Shown piece by piece: positions 55,821 through 64,000 of a DNA stretch of 64,000 nucleotides. The stretch lies in assembly GCF_042685085.1 (NCBI RefSeq), contig NZ_JBHUMM010000013.1:1-64000 (forward strand), in the 5' to 3' direction. The notes below the pieces were generated by a model that was not told where the DNA came from, made no database searches, and saw nothing but the letters and a program-made list of their open reading frames with translations. This stretch comes from Marinicrinis sediminis. GTDB taxonomy: Bacteria > Bacillota > Bacilli > Paenibacillales > KCTC-33676. Positions within the stretch are counted from its first letter, which is position 1, and each line of letters opens with the position of its first letter. Made by a program: the position numbers and the translations under genes.

Positions 55821-56654
55821 ATGAAAATAGGATTCATCGGTACGGGAAGCATGGGAACCATTCTGGTTCAGTCTTTGATTAAATCGGGTGCCTGTCATCC
55901 GAATCAGATCCTCATATTCAATCGAACGAGAAAAAAAGCAGAACGCCTGCAGGAACAGTATCCGGACATCCTGATACCTCGTACCGCACAGGAACTGGCC
56001 TCTCAGGCGGATGTGATCTTTCTCTGCATCAAGCCGCTCGAATACAAAAATGTGATCGATGAGATCGTCTCCTGTACACGATCTGAACAAATCGTCATCA
56101 GCATTACAAGTCCGGTATGGATTGAGCATTTGGAGGATCAGCTGCCTTGCAAAATCGTCAAGGTCATTCCGAGCATTACCAATTATGCGCGCAGCGGTGC
56201 CTCGCTTTGCATGTTCAGTCAACGGTTGACAGAAGAAGATCGCCTCCAGGTCTTTTCGCTGCTGTCGGCCATCAGTGAACCTTTGGAAATCAACGAGAAC
56301 TATACGCGCATTTCATCTGATTTGAGCAGCTGCGGCCCGGCCTTTCTTGCCTTCTTCGTCCAGCAGCTCATTCAGGCTGCCGTGGATCATACAGGCATTT
56401 CGAGAGAAGAAGCCACACGTCTCGCATCGGAGATGGTGCTGGGTACAGGAAAATTGCTGACAAGCGAGGGCTTTACACCGGACACCCTGATTGAGAAGGT
56501 ATCTGTGCCTGGCGGCATTACAGCGGAAGCGATTCGTTTCATGGATCATCGGCTGGAGGGAATGTTCGACCAGCTCATCATGAAAACCCATGCCAAATAC
56601 GATGAGGATGTAGAAAAAGTAGAAGCGATGATATACGGCACCAAAGTTGACTAG
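55821..56654 (+). CDS. comER: Late competence operon protein ComER (pyrroline-5-carboxylate reductase-like)
   Basis: A 277-residue NAD(P)-binding protein of the ProC family, starting with the Rossmann motif GFIGTGSMG. In B. subtilis comER is divergent from comEA and is not needed for transformation; in B. cereus group species a homologue affects sporulation and biofilm formation. The C-terminal dimerisation domain of ProC is present (TSEGFTPDTLIEKVSVPGGITAEAIRFMD). The start is the ATG at 55821, with AGGAGGG upstream; an earlier in-frame ATG at 55755 has no binding site. Convergent with leuS; no clear terminator lies in the 43-bp gap between them. Confidence 0.94.
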   Translation: MKIGFIGTGSMGTILVQSLIKSGACHPNQILIFNRTRKKAERLQEQYPDILIPRTAQELASQADVIFLCIKPLEYKNVIDEIVSCTRSEQIVISITSPVWIEHLEDQLPCKIVKVIPSITNYARSGASLCMFSQRLTEEDRLQVFSLLSAISEPLEINENYTRISSDLSSCGPAFLAFFVQQLIQAAVDHTGISREEATRLASEMVLGTGKLLTSEGFTPDTLIEKVSVPGGITAEAIRFMDHRLEGMFDQLIMKTHAKYDEDVEKVEAMIYGTKVD

Positions 56655-56697
56655 CTTTGGGTCGCATTCATCGCTTCGCTCCCTTGCGGGTTGAAGG

Positions 56698-59124
56698 TTA
56701 GTTCGCTACGATATTCACGAGTTTCCCTTTAACAGCAACAATTTTTCGAACGGTCTTCCCTTCCAGGGCCGTTTTTACTTTATCCTGCTGTAGGGCAAGC
56801 TCCTCCATTTCCTTCTGATCCAGGTCAGATGGAATGTTCATTCGGTCAATAATTTTACCCATCAGCTGGATGACAATCTCCAGCTCATCGTCGACGGTCA
56901 GCTTCTCATCATAGGTCGGCCAGGAGGAATAACTAATGCTCTCGGCATGGCCAAGCTTCTCCCACAATTCTTCAGCGATATGCGGGGCAATTGGGGAGAG
57001 CATCTGAACAAAGTGTGCCATCGCTTCGCGTGGAAGCACCTCTGCCTTGTATGCTTCATTGACGAAGATCATCAACTGACTGATCGCGGTGTTGAAGCGC
57101 AGTCCTTCCATGTCTTCTGTGACCTTCTTGATCGTCTTGTGCCAGGTGCGTTTAAATGCTTCTGACCCTTCGGCATCCTCAATCTTCGGATTCACCGTAC
57201 CGTCCTCCATGACGAACAGACGCCAGATTCGGCTCAGGAAGCGGAACGTGCCTTCCACACCATTGGCATTCCATGGCTTGGTCGCTTCAAGCGGCCCCAT
57301 AAACATTTCATACATCCGTAGCGTATCGGCCCCGAAGCTCTGCACGATCTCATCCGGGTTGATCACGTTGCCTCTCGACTTGCTCATCTTCTCATTGTTC
57401 GTACCGAGAATCATGCCCTGATTGACCAGTTTGTGGAAAGGTTCCTTGGTCGCGACGACACCGAGATCATACAGAACCTTGTGCCAGAAGCGAGCGTACA
57501 GCAAATGGAGCACGGCATGCTCAGCTCCACCGATGTACAGGTCAACAGGCAGCCAATGCTTCTGCAACTCTGGCGAACAGATTTCCTGATCGTTTTTCGG
57601 ATCGATGTATCTCAGGTAATACCAGCAGCTTCCTGCCCACTGCGGCATCGTATTCGTTTCCCGGCGAGCGGGCTGTCCCGTTTCCGGATCGGTCGTATTC
57701 ACCCAGTCCGTTACATTGGCAAGTGGTGATTCTCCCGTCCCGGACGGCTTGATCTGATCCACATCGGGCAGCAGAACAGGCAGCTGATCTTCCGGCACGG
57801 GTTTCATGGTACCGTCCTCCAGATGAAGGATCGGAATCGGTTCTCCCCAATAGCGCTGTCTCGAAAACAGCCAGTCCCGCAAACGGTAAGTCGTTTTCCC
57901 CTGCCCTTTTTGATTCTCTTCCAGCCAATTGATCATGGTCGCGATGGCTTCCTCGTTATGCAAGCCGTCCAGGAAATCGGAGTTGACATGCTTGCCTTCC
58001 CCAGCGTACGCAGCCTCTTCCAGATCGCCGCCCTCAATGACCTCGACGATCGGCAGATCGAATTTCCGGGCAAATTCCCAGTCGCGCTGATCATGACCCG
58101 GTACGGCCATAATCGCACCAGTCCCGTAGCTGGCAAGTACATAGTCGGAGATCCAGATCGGGACGGGCTGACCTGTTACAGGATGGGTCGCATAGGCCCC
58201 AGTGAAGACGCCGGTTTTGTCCTTGGCCAAATCCGTACGCTCCAGGTCGCTCTTGTGGGCAGCTTTTTCCTGGTAAGCTTTCACCTCTGCCTGCTGCTTC
58301 ACTGTGGTGATCGCATCCACCAGCTCATGCTCAGGCGCCAGCACACAATAGGTCGCACCGAACAACGTATCCGGACGAGTAGTGAACACCTTCAGCGGCT
58401 CTTGTCCTTCTACTTCGAACAGAACTTCTGCTCCTGTAGATTTGCCTATCCAGTTGCGCTGCATATCCTTGATGCTTTCCGACCAATCCAGTTCTTCCAG
58501 ATCCTCGAGCAGTCGTTCTGCATATTCGGTAATCTTCAGCACCCACTGACGCATCGGCTTGCGCACGACCGGATGATTTCCCCGCTCACTCAGGCCATCG
58601 ATGACTTCCTCGTTGGCGAGCACGGTACCCAGAGCCGGACACCAGTTTACGGGAATTTCATCTACATAGGCCAGGCCTTTCTTGTATAGCTGCAGAAAGA
58701 TCCATTGTGTCCATTTGTAATATTCGGGATCTGTCGTACTGATCTCCCGATCCCAGTCATAAGAGAATCCCAGTGACTTGATCTGTCTTCTGAAATTGTT
58801 GATGTTCTTGACCGTAATATCTCGCGGGTGCTCTCCGGTATCCAGCGCGTGCTGCTCTGCCGGCAGTCCAAATGCATCCCAGCCCATCGGATGCAGTACA
58901 TTATACCCTTGCATCCGTTTGTAGCGCGACACGATGTCCGTCGCCGTATAGCCTTCTGGATGACCGACATGCAGCCCTGCTCCAGACGGATAAGGGAACA
59001 TATCCAGCGCATAAAATTTCGGCTTTTCCGGCGCTTCTTCTGTTTTGAATGTCTTGTTGCTTTCCCAATACTGCTGCCATTTCGGTTCCAGCTGCAGCGG
59101 ATTATAGCCATTTGATTGTGACAT
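56698..59124 (-). CDS. leuS: Leucyl-tRNA synthetase
   Basis: An 808-residue class I aminoacyl-tRNA synthetase charging tRNA-Leu. The HIGH-type motif (HVGHPEG near residue 52) and KMSKS (NNEKMSKSRGN near 580) are intact; the CP1 editing domain lies between (about 220-415), with threonine-rich TTRPDTLFGATY. The length is typical of Firmicutes. A T-box leader directly upstream (59165-59438) makes expression depend on uncharged tRNA-Leu. GGAGG precedes the ATG. Inserted between comER and yqeM relative to B. subtilis. Confidence 0.98.
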   Translation of the reverse strand: MSQSNGYNPLQLEPKWQQYWESNKTFKTEEAPEKPKFYALDMFPYPSGAGLHVGHPEGYTATDIVSRYKRMQGYNVLHPMGWDAFGLPAEQHALDTGEHPRDITVKNINNFRRQIKSLGFSYDWDREISTTDPEYYKWTQWIFLQLYKKGLAYVDEIPVNWCPALGTVLANEEVIDGLSERGNHPVVRKPMRQWVLKITEYAERLLEDLEELDWSESIKDMQRNWIGKSTGAEVLFEVEGQEPLKVFTTRPDTLFGATYCVLAPEHELVDAITTVKQQAEVKAYQEKAAHKSDLERTDLAKDKTGVFTGAYATHPVTGQPVPIWISDYVLASYGTGAIMAVPGHDQRDWEFARKFDLPIVEVIEGGDLEEAAYAGEGKHVNSDFLDGLHNEEAIATMINWLEENQKGQGKTTYRLRDWLFSRQRYWGEPIPILHLEDGTMKPVPEDQLPVLLPDVDQIKPSGTGESPLANVTDWVNTTDPETGQPARRETNTMPQWAGSCWYYLRYIDPKNDQEICSPELQKHWLPVDLYIGGAEHAVLHLLYARFWHKVLYDLGVVATKEPFHKLVNQGMILGTNNEKMSKSRGNVINPDEIVQSFGADTLRMYEMFMGPLEATKPWNANGVEGTFRFLSRIWRLFVMEDGTVNPKIEDAEGSEAFKRTWHKTIKKVTEDMEGLRFNTAISQLMIFVNEAYKAEVLPREAMAHFVQMLSPIAPHIAEELWEKLGHAESISYSSWPTYDEKLTVDDELEIVIQLMGKIIDRMNIPSDLDQKEMEELALQQDKVKTALEGKTVRKIVAVKGKLVNIVAN

Positions 59125-59164
59125 CTTCCATAACCTCCTGAACAGTCAACTTGTTTCCTATTTA

Positions 59165-59438
59165 AAATCCACAAAAAAAACTCCCATCCCTAAGCAAACG
59201 CTAGGGACGAGAGTATGCTCCCGTGGTACCACCCTAATTAGCCGGCTCCTCTTGCAAGCCTGCTCACTTTCACCCTTAACGCGGGAAACGGGGAAGACGT
59301 CTGACTCGAATCCATTCCTCCCGGCTCAGAGGTGAGTTCCTTCAATTCCGTCTACCGATTTGCACCTGACATCGGCTCTCTGAAAGACAGTCCTGACCTA
59401 CTACTCCTCTTCACAACCATTATCCTTATCCTATTTTA
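59165..59438 (-). ncRNA. T-box riboswitch (leucine, CUC specifier) of leuS
   Basis: On the minus strand the leader carries the stem I AG-bulge region (CAGAGAGCCGATG), the specifier region GAACTCACC with CUC = Leu, the T-box AGGGTGGTACCACGG (59236-59222), and an intrinsic terminator (stem around TCCCTA/TAGGGA, then eight T at about 59171-59180). Binding of uncharged tRNA-Leu should favour the antiterminator. It occupies most of the 372-bp gap between leuS and the methyltransferase gene. Confidence 0.96.
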
Positions 59439-59444
59439 TCTAAG

Positions 59445-59474
59445 ATTATATGCACACGGGTTTGCCTGTGTCAA
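59445..59474 (-). promoter_or_regulatory. leuS promoter
   Basis: A perfect TTGACA (59474-59469) and a perfect TATAAT (59450-59445) separated by 18 bp, just upstream of the T-box leader. Confidence 0.85.
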
Positions 59475-59496
59475 GTAACCATTAGCCGTTCTGGCG

Positions 59497-60240
59497 CTAC
59501 TTTCTGGCGAGGAAGAAGATGCGTCCGGTCTCCCTGTCCGGCGCTTCCCAACTAAAATCCCCGTATGTATCGATCTTCGTGAATCCGCTTTGGTGCAGCA
59601 ATTGTCGTACGCGCGCTTCCTCGTAGGCACGCTGATGGTGATATTCGGTAAAACGCGTGAATCGATTGTCAGACTCTGAAGCGAATACCACCAATTCGTG
59701 CTCAATTGTCGACGTTCGCTCGTCCCAGTCGCACTGCCAGATATAGGCGATGTCAGGTTCATTCAGCGCAAAGGGCTGCTCGCGCTGGTATTGTTCATAC
59801 TGGTAAGCGGTCAGCATGTCAAAGAGAAACAGTCCACCTTCATTCAGGGCTTCACAGGTTCGCGCAAACGCGGCCAGCAGGTCTTCTTCGGTCTGCATAT
59901 AATTCATGACATCGCAAAAGGAAATCACACAATCGACCTTTTCAGCCCATGACCATTCCCGCGCATCCTGCTGCTGCCACTGAATAGGGGAGGTCGTCAA
60001 GGCGTCTGCCCGCTTCTGCGCGATCGCCAGCATGTCGGGAGCGTAGTCAATGCCCACGACCTGCAGCCCGCTCTGCGCCAGCGGAATAGCCAGACTGCCT
60101 GTCCCGCATCCGAGATCCACTACCCGGTCCGGCCTTCTTCCTTCCATCTGCCAGCACAAATCAAAAAATTCAAGCCATTCATCATAGGGCATATGCTGCA
60201 TCAGGCGATCATACACATGAGCGAAATGCTGATAAGCCAC
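59497..60240 (-). CDS. SAM-dependent methyltransferase (YqeM family)
   Basis: A 247-residue class I methyltransferase with the SAM-binding motif VVDLGCGTGSLAIPLA near residue 40 and acidic motif II (VVGIDYAPDML). It follows rsfS as yqeM does in B. subtilis, except that cvfB is inserted between them. The substrate is unknown. It starts with GTG at 60240, 7 nt after the cvfB stop, with AGGAG 11 nt upstream. The leuS promoter begins just after its stop codon. Confidence 0.9.
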   Translation of the reverse strand: MAYQHFAHVYDRLMQHMPYDEWLEFFDLCWQMEGRRPDRVVDLGCGTGSLAIPLAQSGLQVVGIDYAPDMLAIAQKRADALTTSPIQWQQQDAREWSWAEKVDCVISFCDVMNYMQTEEDLLAAFARTCEALNEGGLFLFDMLTAYQYEQYQREQPFALNEPDIAYIWQCDWDERTSTIEHELVVFASESDNRFTRFTEYHHQRAYEEARVRQLLHQSGFTKIDTYGDFSWEAPDRETGRIFFLARK

Positions 60241-60247
60241 CGCTCGA

Positions 60248-61132
60248 TCACTCCTCTTCCCGAATCAGATAGGTCCAGCTTCCTTCCTGCCTGACTTTCC
60301 CTTCCTTCATCAGCTTGCCGATCGCCCGTTTGAAGGCTGCCTTGGAGATTTGAAATCGGCTGAGAATGATATCGGCCGGTGTTTCGTCCGAATAGGGCAT
60401 CGAACCGTTTGGTCTGGACTCCAGAAAGGCCAGCAAGGATTCAGCATCTACGTTGCGGCTCACTTCCTTGGCCTCCCGCATAGAGGCGTTGACACGGCCA
60501 TCCTCGCGCACATGCGTAATCCGCACCTCCAGCGTCTCGCCAACTCGTAGCGGGCGAGTCCGTTCGTCTTCATGGATCAGTCCGATCACGCCAAAACCGA
60601 CGGGTTCACCCTCACAAATAACAAACGATCCCATTTTGAGCGTCTTGTAAACCGTGGCCTGTCTGCGCGTATGCTTCCAGGCTGCCGGAGCCGGAAAGGC
60701 AAGACTGGACAGCTCTTCCTCTCCAGCCATTCTCGCGATCAATCTGCCTTGCTTGTCTTGCGACATCTGTACAAAAACCCAGTCTCCTGTATGCGGACGA
60801 AACTCTTCTTCCTCCGGGAGCTGACGATAGGGCAACAGCAAGTGCCGACTGAGTCCCATATCCAGGAACATGCCGAGTCTCGGATGAATCTCTACAACCT
60901 CCAGCTTCGCCGTCTCACCAAGCGCCAGAAAGGGCTTTTTCATCGTAGCTGCCAGGCGATCCTTCGTGTCCATGAACAGAAAGACCTCCAGCTCGTCATC
61001 AAGCTCGATGCTGCCTTCGATCTCCGAGTAGTGCAACAACACTTCTTCCTCTTCATTTCCCAGGTAATAGCCATTGGGAGAAACCTCACGCTCTACGGTG
61101 AGGGTATGATAGGTGCCTGCTTCCAGTCTCAT
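60248..61132 (-). CDS. cvfB: S1-type RNA-binding protein CvfB
   Basis: A 294-residue protein with tandem S1-type RNA-binding folds (e.g. VEIHPRLGMFLDMGLSRHLLLPYRQLPEE and GEPVGFGVIGLIHEDERTRPLRVGETLEVRITHVREDGRVNASM) and a C-terminal winged helix (ILSRFQISKAAFKRAIGKLMKEGKV). In Staphylococcus CvfB is an RNA-binding regulator of virulence factor expression. Its ATG overlaps the rsfS stop by 4 nt (ATGA), so the two are coupled. Not part of this cluster in B. subtilis. Confidence 0.92.
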   Translation of the reverse strand: MRLEAGTYHTLTVEREVSPNGYYLGNEEEEVLLHYSEIEGSIELDDELEVFLFMDTKDRLAATMKKPFLALGETAKLEVVEIHPRLGMFLDMGLSRHLLLPYRQLPEEEEFRPHTGDWVFVQMSQDKQGRLIARMAGEEELSSLAFPAPAAWKHTRRQATVYKTLKMGSFVICEGEPVGFGVIGLIHEDERTRPLRVGETLEVRITHVREDGRVNASMREAKEVSRNVDAESLLAFLESRPNGSMPYSDETPADIILSRFQISKAAFKRAIGKLMKEGKVRQEGSWTYLIREEE

Positions 61133-61470
61133 CCGGTTTCCACAACCTTCGCATCAGACCACAGACGCTCGATGTTGTAATACTCCCGATCCTCCCGGTG
61201 GAAGACATGAACGACCACATCACCGAGATCGACCAGCACCCATCTGGCCTTATCCATTCCCTCTATCCCTTTCACAACCCCGCCAGCGGCCTCAGCCGTT
61301 TTCTTGACTTCTGTGGCGATGGATTGAACCTGTGTATCGGAATTCCCGTGGCATACGATAAAATAATCGGCAATCAGGGACACACCCTGCAAGTCCAGTG
61401 TCCGAATATCATGCCCTTTTTTTCCTTCAATGGCTTTCACCAGTGTTCTCATTAGCTGTTCTGCGTTCAT
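61129..61470 (-). CDS. rsfS: Ribosome silencing factor RsfS
   Basis: A 113-residue RsfS/RsfA/DUF143 protein (LDLQGVSLIADYFIVCHGNSDTQVQSIA...ARWVLVDLGDVVVHVFHREDREYYNIERLW) that binds ribosomal protein L14 and blocks subunit joining in starved cells. Length and position after yqeK match B. subtilis yqeL. GAGGAGG lies 11 nt before the ATG. The gap before it is filled by a repeat array. Confidence 0.96.
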   Translation of the reverse strand: MNAEQLMRTLVKAIEGKKGHDIRTLDLQGVSLIADYFIVCHGNSDTQVQSIATEVKKTAEAAGGVVKGIEGMDKARWVLVDLGDVVVHVFHREDREYYNIERLWSDAKVVETG

Positions 61471-61494
61471 CTAGTGACATTCCTCCTCAAAATC

Positions 61495-61602
61495 TTACAG
61501 CTCCACTTCTAACAACTCTATTTCTTACAACCCACTTTTTTCATCAACGTACTTCTTACAAACTCACTTTTTTCATCAACATACTTCTTACAGCTCCACT
61601 TC
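61495..61602. repeat. Tandem repeat array built from the 3' end of yqeK
   Basis: Five adjacent units fill the yqeK-rsfS gap: TTACAGCTCCACTTC (61495-61509), a diverged copy (61510-61524), two longer units of 31 and 32 bp sharing CACTTTTTTCATCAAC (61525-61555, 61556-61587), and TTACAGCTCCACTTC again (61588-61602), which is the real end of yqeK. The outer copies are identical. Confidence 0.9.
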
Positions 61603-62157
61603 TTTCAGCAGTGCATTTCTGGCCTGGACCGTCAACGGGTAAATGAGCTGTCTCTTGGCGAGCAAGCTCTGAATGGTACCGTCAAACCCTTCCAGCAAGG
61701 CAATTTCCAGGCTCTTCTTCGCCAATTCTCTCAGCTTCTCAACCCCTGCAAAAGTCCGACCCGGCTCAATGTAATCAGCGAGGCAGACTACCTTTTCCAA
61801 TACACTCATGCCGACCCGACCCGATGTATGGAACCGGATGGCATTTAATATGTCTGGATCTGAAATGCCATATTCCTGTTGGGCCACATGTGCCCCGACA
61901 GGGCCGTGCCACAGGGGTTTGTCATACGCCAGCAAATCTTCGGCGTATGGAGATTCCTGCAAGACGGTTCGCTGCCTTTCCACGGGCCAGAACTTTGCAA
62001 CATCGTGCAAAATCGCCGCGAGTTCTGCTTTGTCTTCATCCGCCTGGTACTGACGGGCAAGCTCTCTGGCGCTCTCCATGACGCCCAGCGTATGCAACCA
62101 TCTTTTCTCCGGCATTTGCTGCTGGACCGAACGGATGATTTCTTCTTTACTCTTCAT
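61588..62157 (-). CDS. yqeK: HD-domain Ap4A hydrolase YqeK
   Basis: A 189-residue HD-domain phosphohydrolase; YqeK enzymes cleave diadenosine tetraphosphate symmetrically to ADP. Metal-binding His/Asp residues are seen in RWLHTLGV, ILHDVAKFWP, PLWHGPVGAH and CLADYIEPGR. Its ATG lies inside the end of nadD (11-nt overlap), which fits one operon nadD-yqeK-rsfS. The last codons are also present as a copy in the downstream repeat array. Confidence 0.95.
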   Translation of the reverse strand: MKSKEEIIRSVQQQMPEKRWLHTLGVMESARELARQYQADEDKAELAAILHDVAKFWPVERQRTVLQESPYAEDLLAYDKPLWHGPVGAHVAQQEYGISDPDILNAIRFHTSGRVGMSVLEKVVCLADYIEPGRTFAGVEKLRELAKKSLEIALLEGFDGTIQSLLAKRQLIYPLTVQARNALLKEVEL

Positions 62158-62731
62158 ATAGCCTGGACTCCTTTATATATCGTTCGACCTCCGCCGGAAC
62201 GAGATATCGGATGGACTGTCTGTTCCTGCACCGCTCTCTAATCTGGGTAGAGGACAGCCCAATGTGGGGCATCTCTCCCTGAACGACATGCGCTTTCAGC
62301 CAATCCGGAAGCGCATCCGCCCTCCATGGCACTCCGGCTCTCGTCAAGCCGATGAAGGAGAGATGCTGGACAATCTCTTCGATTTGATACCATTTGGGAA
62401 GATCATTCACCATATCGGCTCCGATAATAAAGTGAAACGTATGCTCCGGAAACCGGTTAGCCAGTTCCCTGGCGGTATTGACGGTATACGAGACGCCCGT
62501 TCGATCCAGCTCCAGCGTACTCAGTCGAAAAGCAGGATGTCCGGCTATGGCTTGCGCCACCATCTCACACCGCTGCCAATCTGCCGCTAATGCCTGTTCC
62601 TTGTGAGGAGGGACATGCGCAGGAAGAAACCAGATTTCCTCCAGCTTATGTTCATCTCGCACCTGTTCGGCCGCAATGAGATGACCCATGTGAATCGGAT
62701 CGAATGTGCCGCCCATAATCCCGACTCTCAT
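62147..62731 (-). CDS. nadD: Nicotinate-nucleotide adenylyltransferase
   Basis: A 194-residue NMN/NaMN adenylyltransferase that forms deamido-NAD in NAD synthesis. The nucleotidyltransferase motif GGTFDPIHMGHL is near the N-terminus and SSTQIR near 165. Standard length. AAGGGGTGG precedes the ATG. Between it and yhbY lie 156 bp in which I see no gene or strong terminator. Confidence 0.97.
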   Translation of the reverse strand: MRVGIMGGTFDPIHMGHLIAAEQVRDEHKLEEIWFLPAHVPPHKEQALAADWQRCEMVAQAIAGHPAFRLSTLELDRTGVSYTVNTARELANRFPEHTFHFIIGADMVNDLPKWYQIEEIVQHLSFIGLTRAGVPWRADALPDWLKAHVVQGEMPHIGLSSTQIRERCRNRQSIRYLVPAEVERYIKESRLYEE

Positions 62732-62887
62732 TTTTCATCCACCCCTTCTCTCCCCGATTGCTCCACTTTACCCAAGACTCCCATGATCCTGAACGCTTCG
62801 GTTCAAGTCGCTTCTGTTCCGTCTATGATGCTGCTGCATGATCTCCTGCCGGTCTATCGGCACAGCAGGACGCAAGACAGACGAGAC

Positions 62888-63178
62888 TTAAGGCAATTCA
62901 ATGGTCTTGTGATCCTTCGACTCCTTGTACAACACGATCACTTTCCCGATGACCTGCACGAGTTCCGCACCTGCACCTGTAGCAAGTTCACGGGCAATCT
63001 CATCCCGGTCATCGAAATTGTTGTTCAGAATTTGAATTTTGATCAGTTCTCTTGTCTCAATGGCTTCCTGAATATGTTTGATCAAATGATCATTGACTCC
63101 GCCTTTGCCGACTTGAAAAATCGGATTCAGATGATGGGCCAGTGAGCGCAGATGTCTTTTTTGCTTTCCTGTTAACAT
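62888..63178 (-). CDS. yhbY: YhbY-family RNA-binding protein (CRM domain)
   Basis: A 96-residue protein made of one CRM domain (LTGKQKRHLRSLAHHLNPIFQVGKGGVNDHLI, with the GKGG loop). Escherichia coli YhbY associates with pre-50S ribosomal particles; the B. subtilis counterpart is yqeI, in the same place between aroE and nadD. It lies 15 bp downstream of aroE. Confidence 0.96.
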   Translation of the reverse strand: MLTGKQKRHLRSLAHHLNPIFQVGKGGVNDHLIKHIQEAIETRELIKIQILNNNFDDRDEIARELATGAGAELVQVIGKVIVLYKESKDHKTIELP

Positions 63179-63193
63179 GTTTGTCCCTCTATT

Positions 63194-64000
63194 CTATCGC
63201 TTGTTTTCTTCTAAGGCTTGTACCACGACAGCTCGCATTTCTTCCACCGGAGCCTGCTGTCCAGTCCAATATTCAAAGGCATATGCCCCTTGATAAATAA
63301 ACATCCCCAGACCGCCATGCACTGTGCAGCCGACTTCCACTGCTTCGTGCAGCATGCGGGTGCGAATCGGATTGTAGATCAGATCACTGACGACCAGATT
63401 CGGGTGCAGCCAATCTTTGGATACGGGGGTTTGCGCGACATTGGGATGCATGCCAATTGGCGTATTGTTCACAAGCAGGCTGGACTGAGGCAACAGGTCT
63501 TTCAAGTCATCCAGATGCACACCTTCCATCGGGGCATGCGACTGCAACTGCGCAGCCAGCTCCTCAGCCTTCTCGCGGGTGCGGTTCACAATCCAGATCT
63601 TGGCGGGCTGTTCCTGCGCCAGGGCATGAACGACCCCTCTCGCCGCTCCGCCTGCACCGATCATGACGATCTCCTTGCCGGCCAGTGCAATGCCCGTTTC
63701 TTCTTTCAAGGATCGTACATATCCGATGCCATCTGTATTATACCCCAACAACCGGCCATTTTCGTTGACAATCGTATTGACCGCTCCAATGACCCGAGCC
63801 GCCTCGTCGATTTCGTCCAGATACGGCATCACGTCTACCTTATGGGGGATGGTAACATTGACCCCTTTATAATCGAGTGCACGAATGCCTGCGACCGCAT
63901 CTCCCAATTGTCCGGCCGAAATATGAAAGGCTCCGTACACGCCGTTGTAGCCTGTCACTTCAAACGCCCGATTCATCATAACGGGCGATTTGGAATGCTT
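63194..64000 (-). CDS. aroE: Shikimate dehydrogenase, 5' end outside the window (partial)
   Basis: 269 codons are present; the reading frame continues past the right edge. The substrate-binding stretch KHSKSPVMMNRAF is at the very edge, followed by NVTIPHK, with the catalytic Lys, and NTDGIGYVRSL, and the NADP-binding motif GAGGAARG and NRTREKAEELA. It reduces 3-dehydroshikimate in aromatic amino-acid synthesis. An internal ATG at 63979 is not the start, because the conserved HSKSPV motif precedes it. Only about 15-20 N-terminal residues are missing, going by the usual family length. Confidence 0.96.
   Translation of the reverse strand, partial: KHSKSPVMMNRAFEVTGYNGVYGAFHISAGQLGDAVAGIRALDYKGVNVTIPHKVDVMPYLDEIDEAARVIGAVNTIVNENGRLLGYNTDGIGYVRSLKEETGIALAGKEIVMIGAGGAARGVVHALAQEQPAKIWIVNRTREKAEELAAQLQSHAPMEGVHLDDLKDLLPQSSLLVNNTPIGMHPNVAQTPVSKDWLHPNLVVSDLIYNPIRTRMLHEAVEVGCTVHGGLGMFIYQGAYAFEYWTGQQAPVEEMRAVVVQALEENKR

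Noticed and set aside
56641..56697. Terminator between convergent comER and leuS
   Set aside because: A short ACCAAAG/CTTTGGGT pairing exists but there is no U tract on either strand.
61495..61602. CRISPR array in the yqeK-rsfS gap
   Set aside because: Units are contiguous, of unequal length, and derive from the yqeK coding end.

Overview
The window looks like chromosomal DNA of an endospore-forming, low-to-mid GC Firmicute, most probably a Paenibacillus. It carries spoIIP and the germination protease gene gpr, a leucine T-box, a CIRCE-controlled hrcA-grpE-dnaK-dnaJ operon, and a gene order that follows the Bacillus subtilis aroE-yhbY-nadD-yqeK-rsfS-yqeM / comER / comEA-comEB-comEC / holA / rpsT / gpr-spoIIP-yqxA-lepA-hemW-hrcA-grpE-dnaK-dnaJ block. 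The genus is inferred from gene content; no rRNA is present.

Left part (1-26.9 kb, all minus strand): a lipopeptide assembly-line operon transcribed right to left. A sigma-A-like promoter (26891-26919) precedes a trans-acting malonyl transferase (25513-26772). Next is a 5366-residue hybrid, here called subunit A (9402-25502), with domains FAAL-ACP-KS-ACP-aminotransferase-C-(A remnant)-PCP-C-A-PCP-C-A-PCP-E. It is followed by subunit B (1632-9368), C-A-PCP-C-A-PCP-E, and by subunit C (1-1548), cut by the window edge. The front end is of the iturin/mycosubtilin type and should make a beta-amino fatty acid. The adenylation pockets are not iturin-like: by GrsA alignment they read Gly (DILQLGMVWK), Asp followed by an E domain (DLTKVGHIGK), and two DIWE-type pockets resembling diaminobutyrate activators. 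The first elongation module has lost the catalytic core of its A domain, and short tandem repeats lie at the scar. This is the most unusual feature of the window.

Middle left (27.1-32.1 kb, minus strand): a five-gene operon of PadR regulator, HAAS/DUF1700 membrane protein, DUF4097 protein, ABC ATPase and MacB/FtsX-type permease. A palindromic operator sits at its promoter and an intrinsic terminator separates it from the lipopeptide operon. It may be an envelope-stress or self-protection module, but the link to the lipopeptide is inferred from position only.

Right part (32.1-64 kb): conserved housekeeping, sporulation and competence genes, almost all on the minus strand (rpsT and comER are plus). 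Insertions relative to B. subtilis are uppP, a GNAT acetyltransferase, an ECF sigma/anti-sigma pair, an alpha-glucan phosphorylase, metY, leuS and cvfB. Regulatory sites seen include CIRCE, the leuS T-box with a CUC specifier, an ECF-type autoregulatory promoter and several clear hairpin-plus-U-tract terminators. The lipopeptide and ABC operons begin directly after the dnaJ terminator, where B. subtilis has prmA and rsmE, so this whole left half is probably an inserted accessory region.
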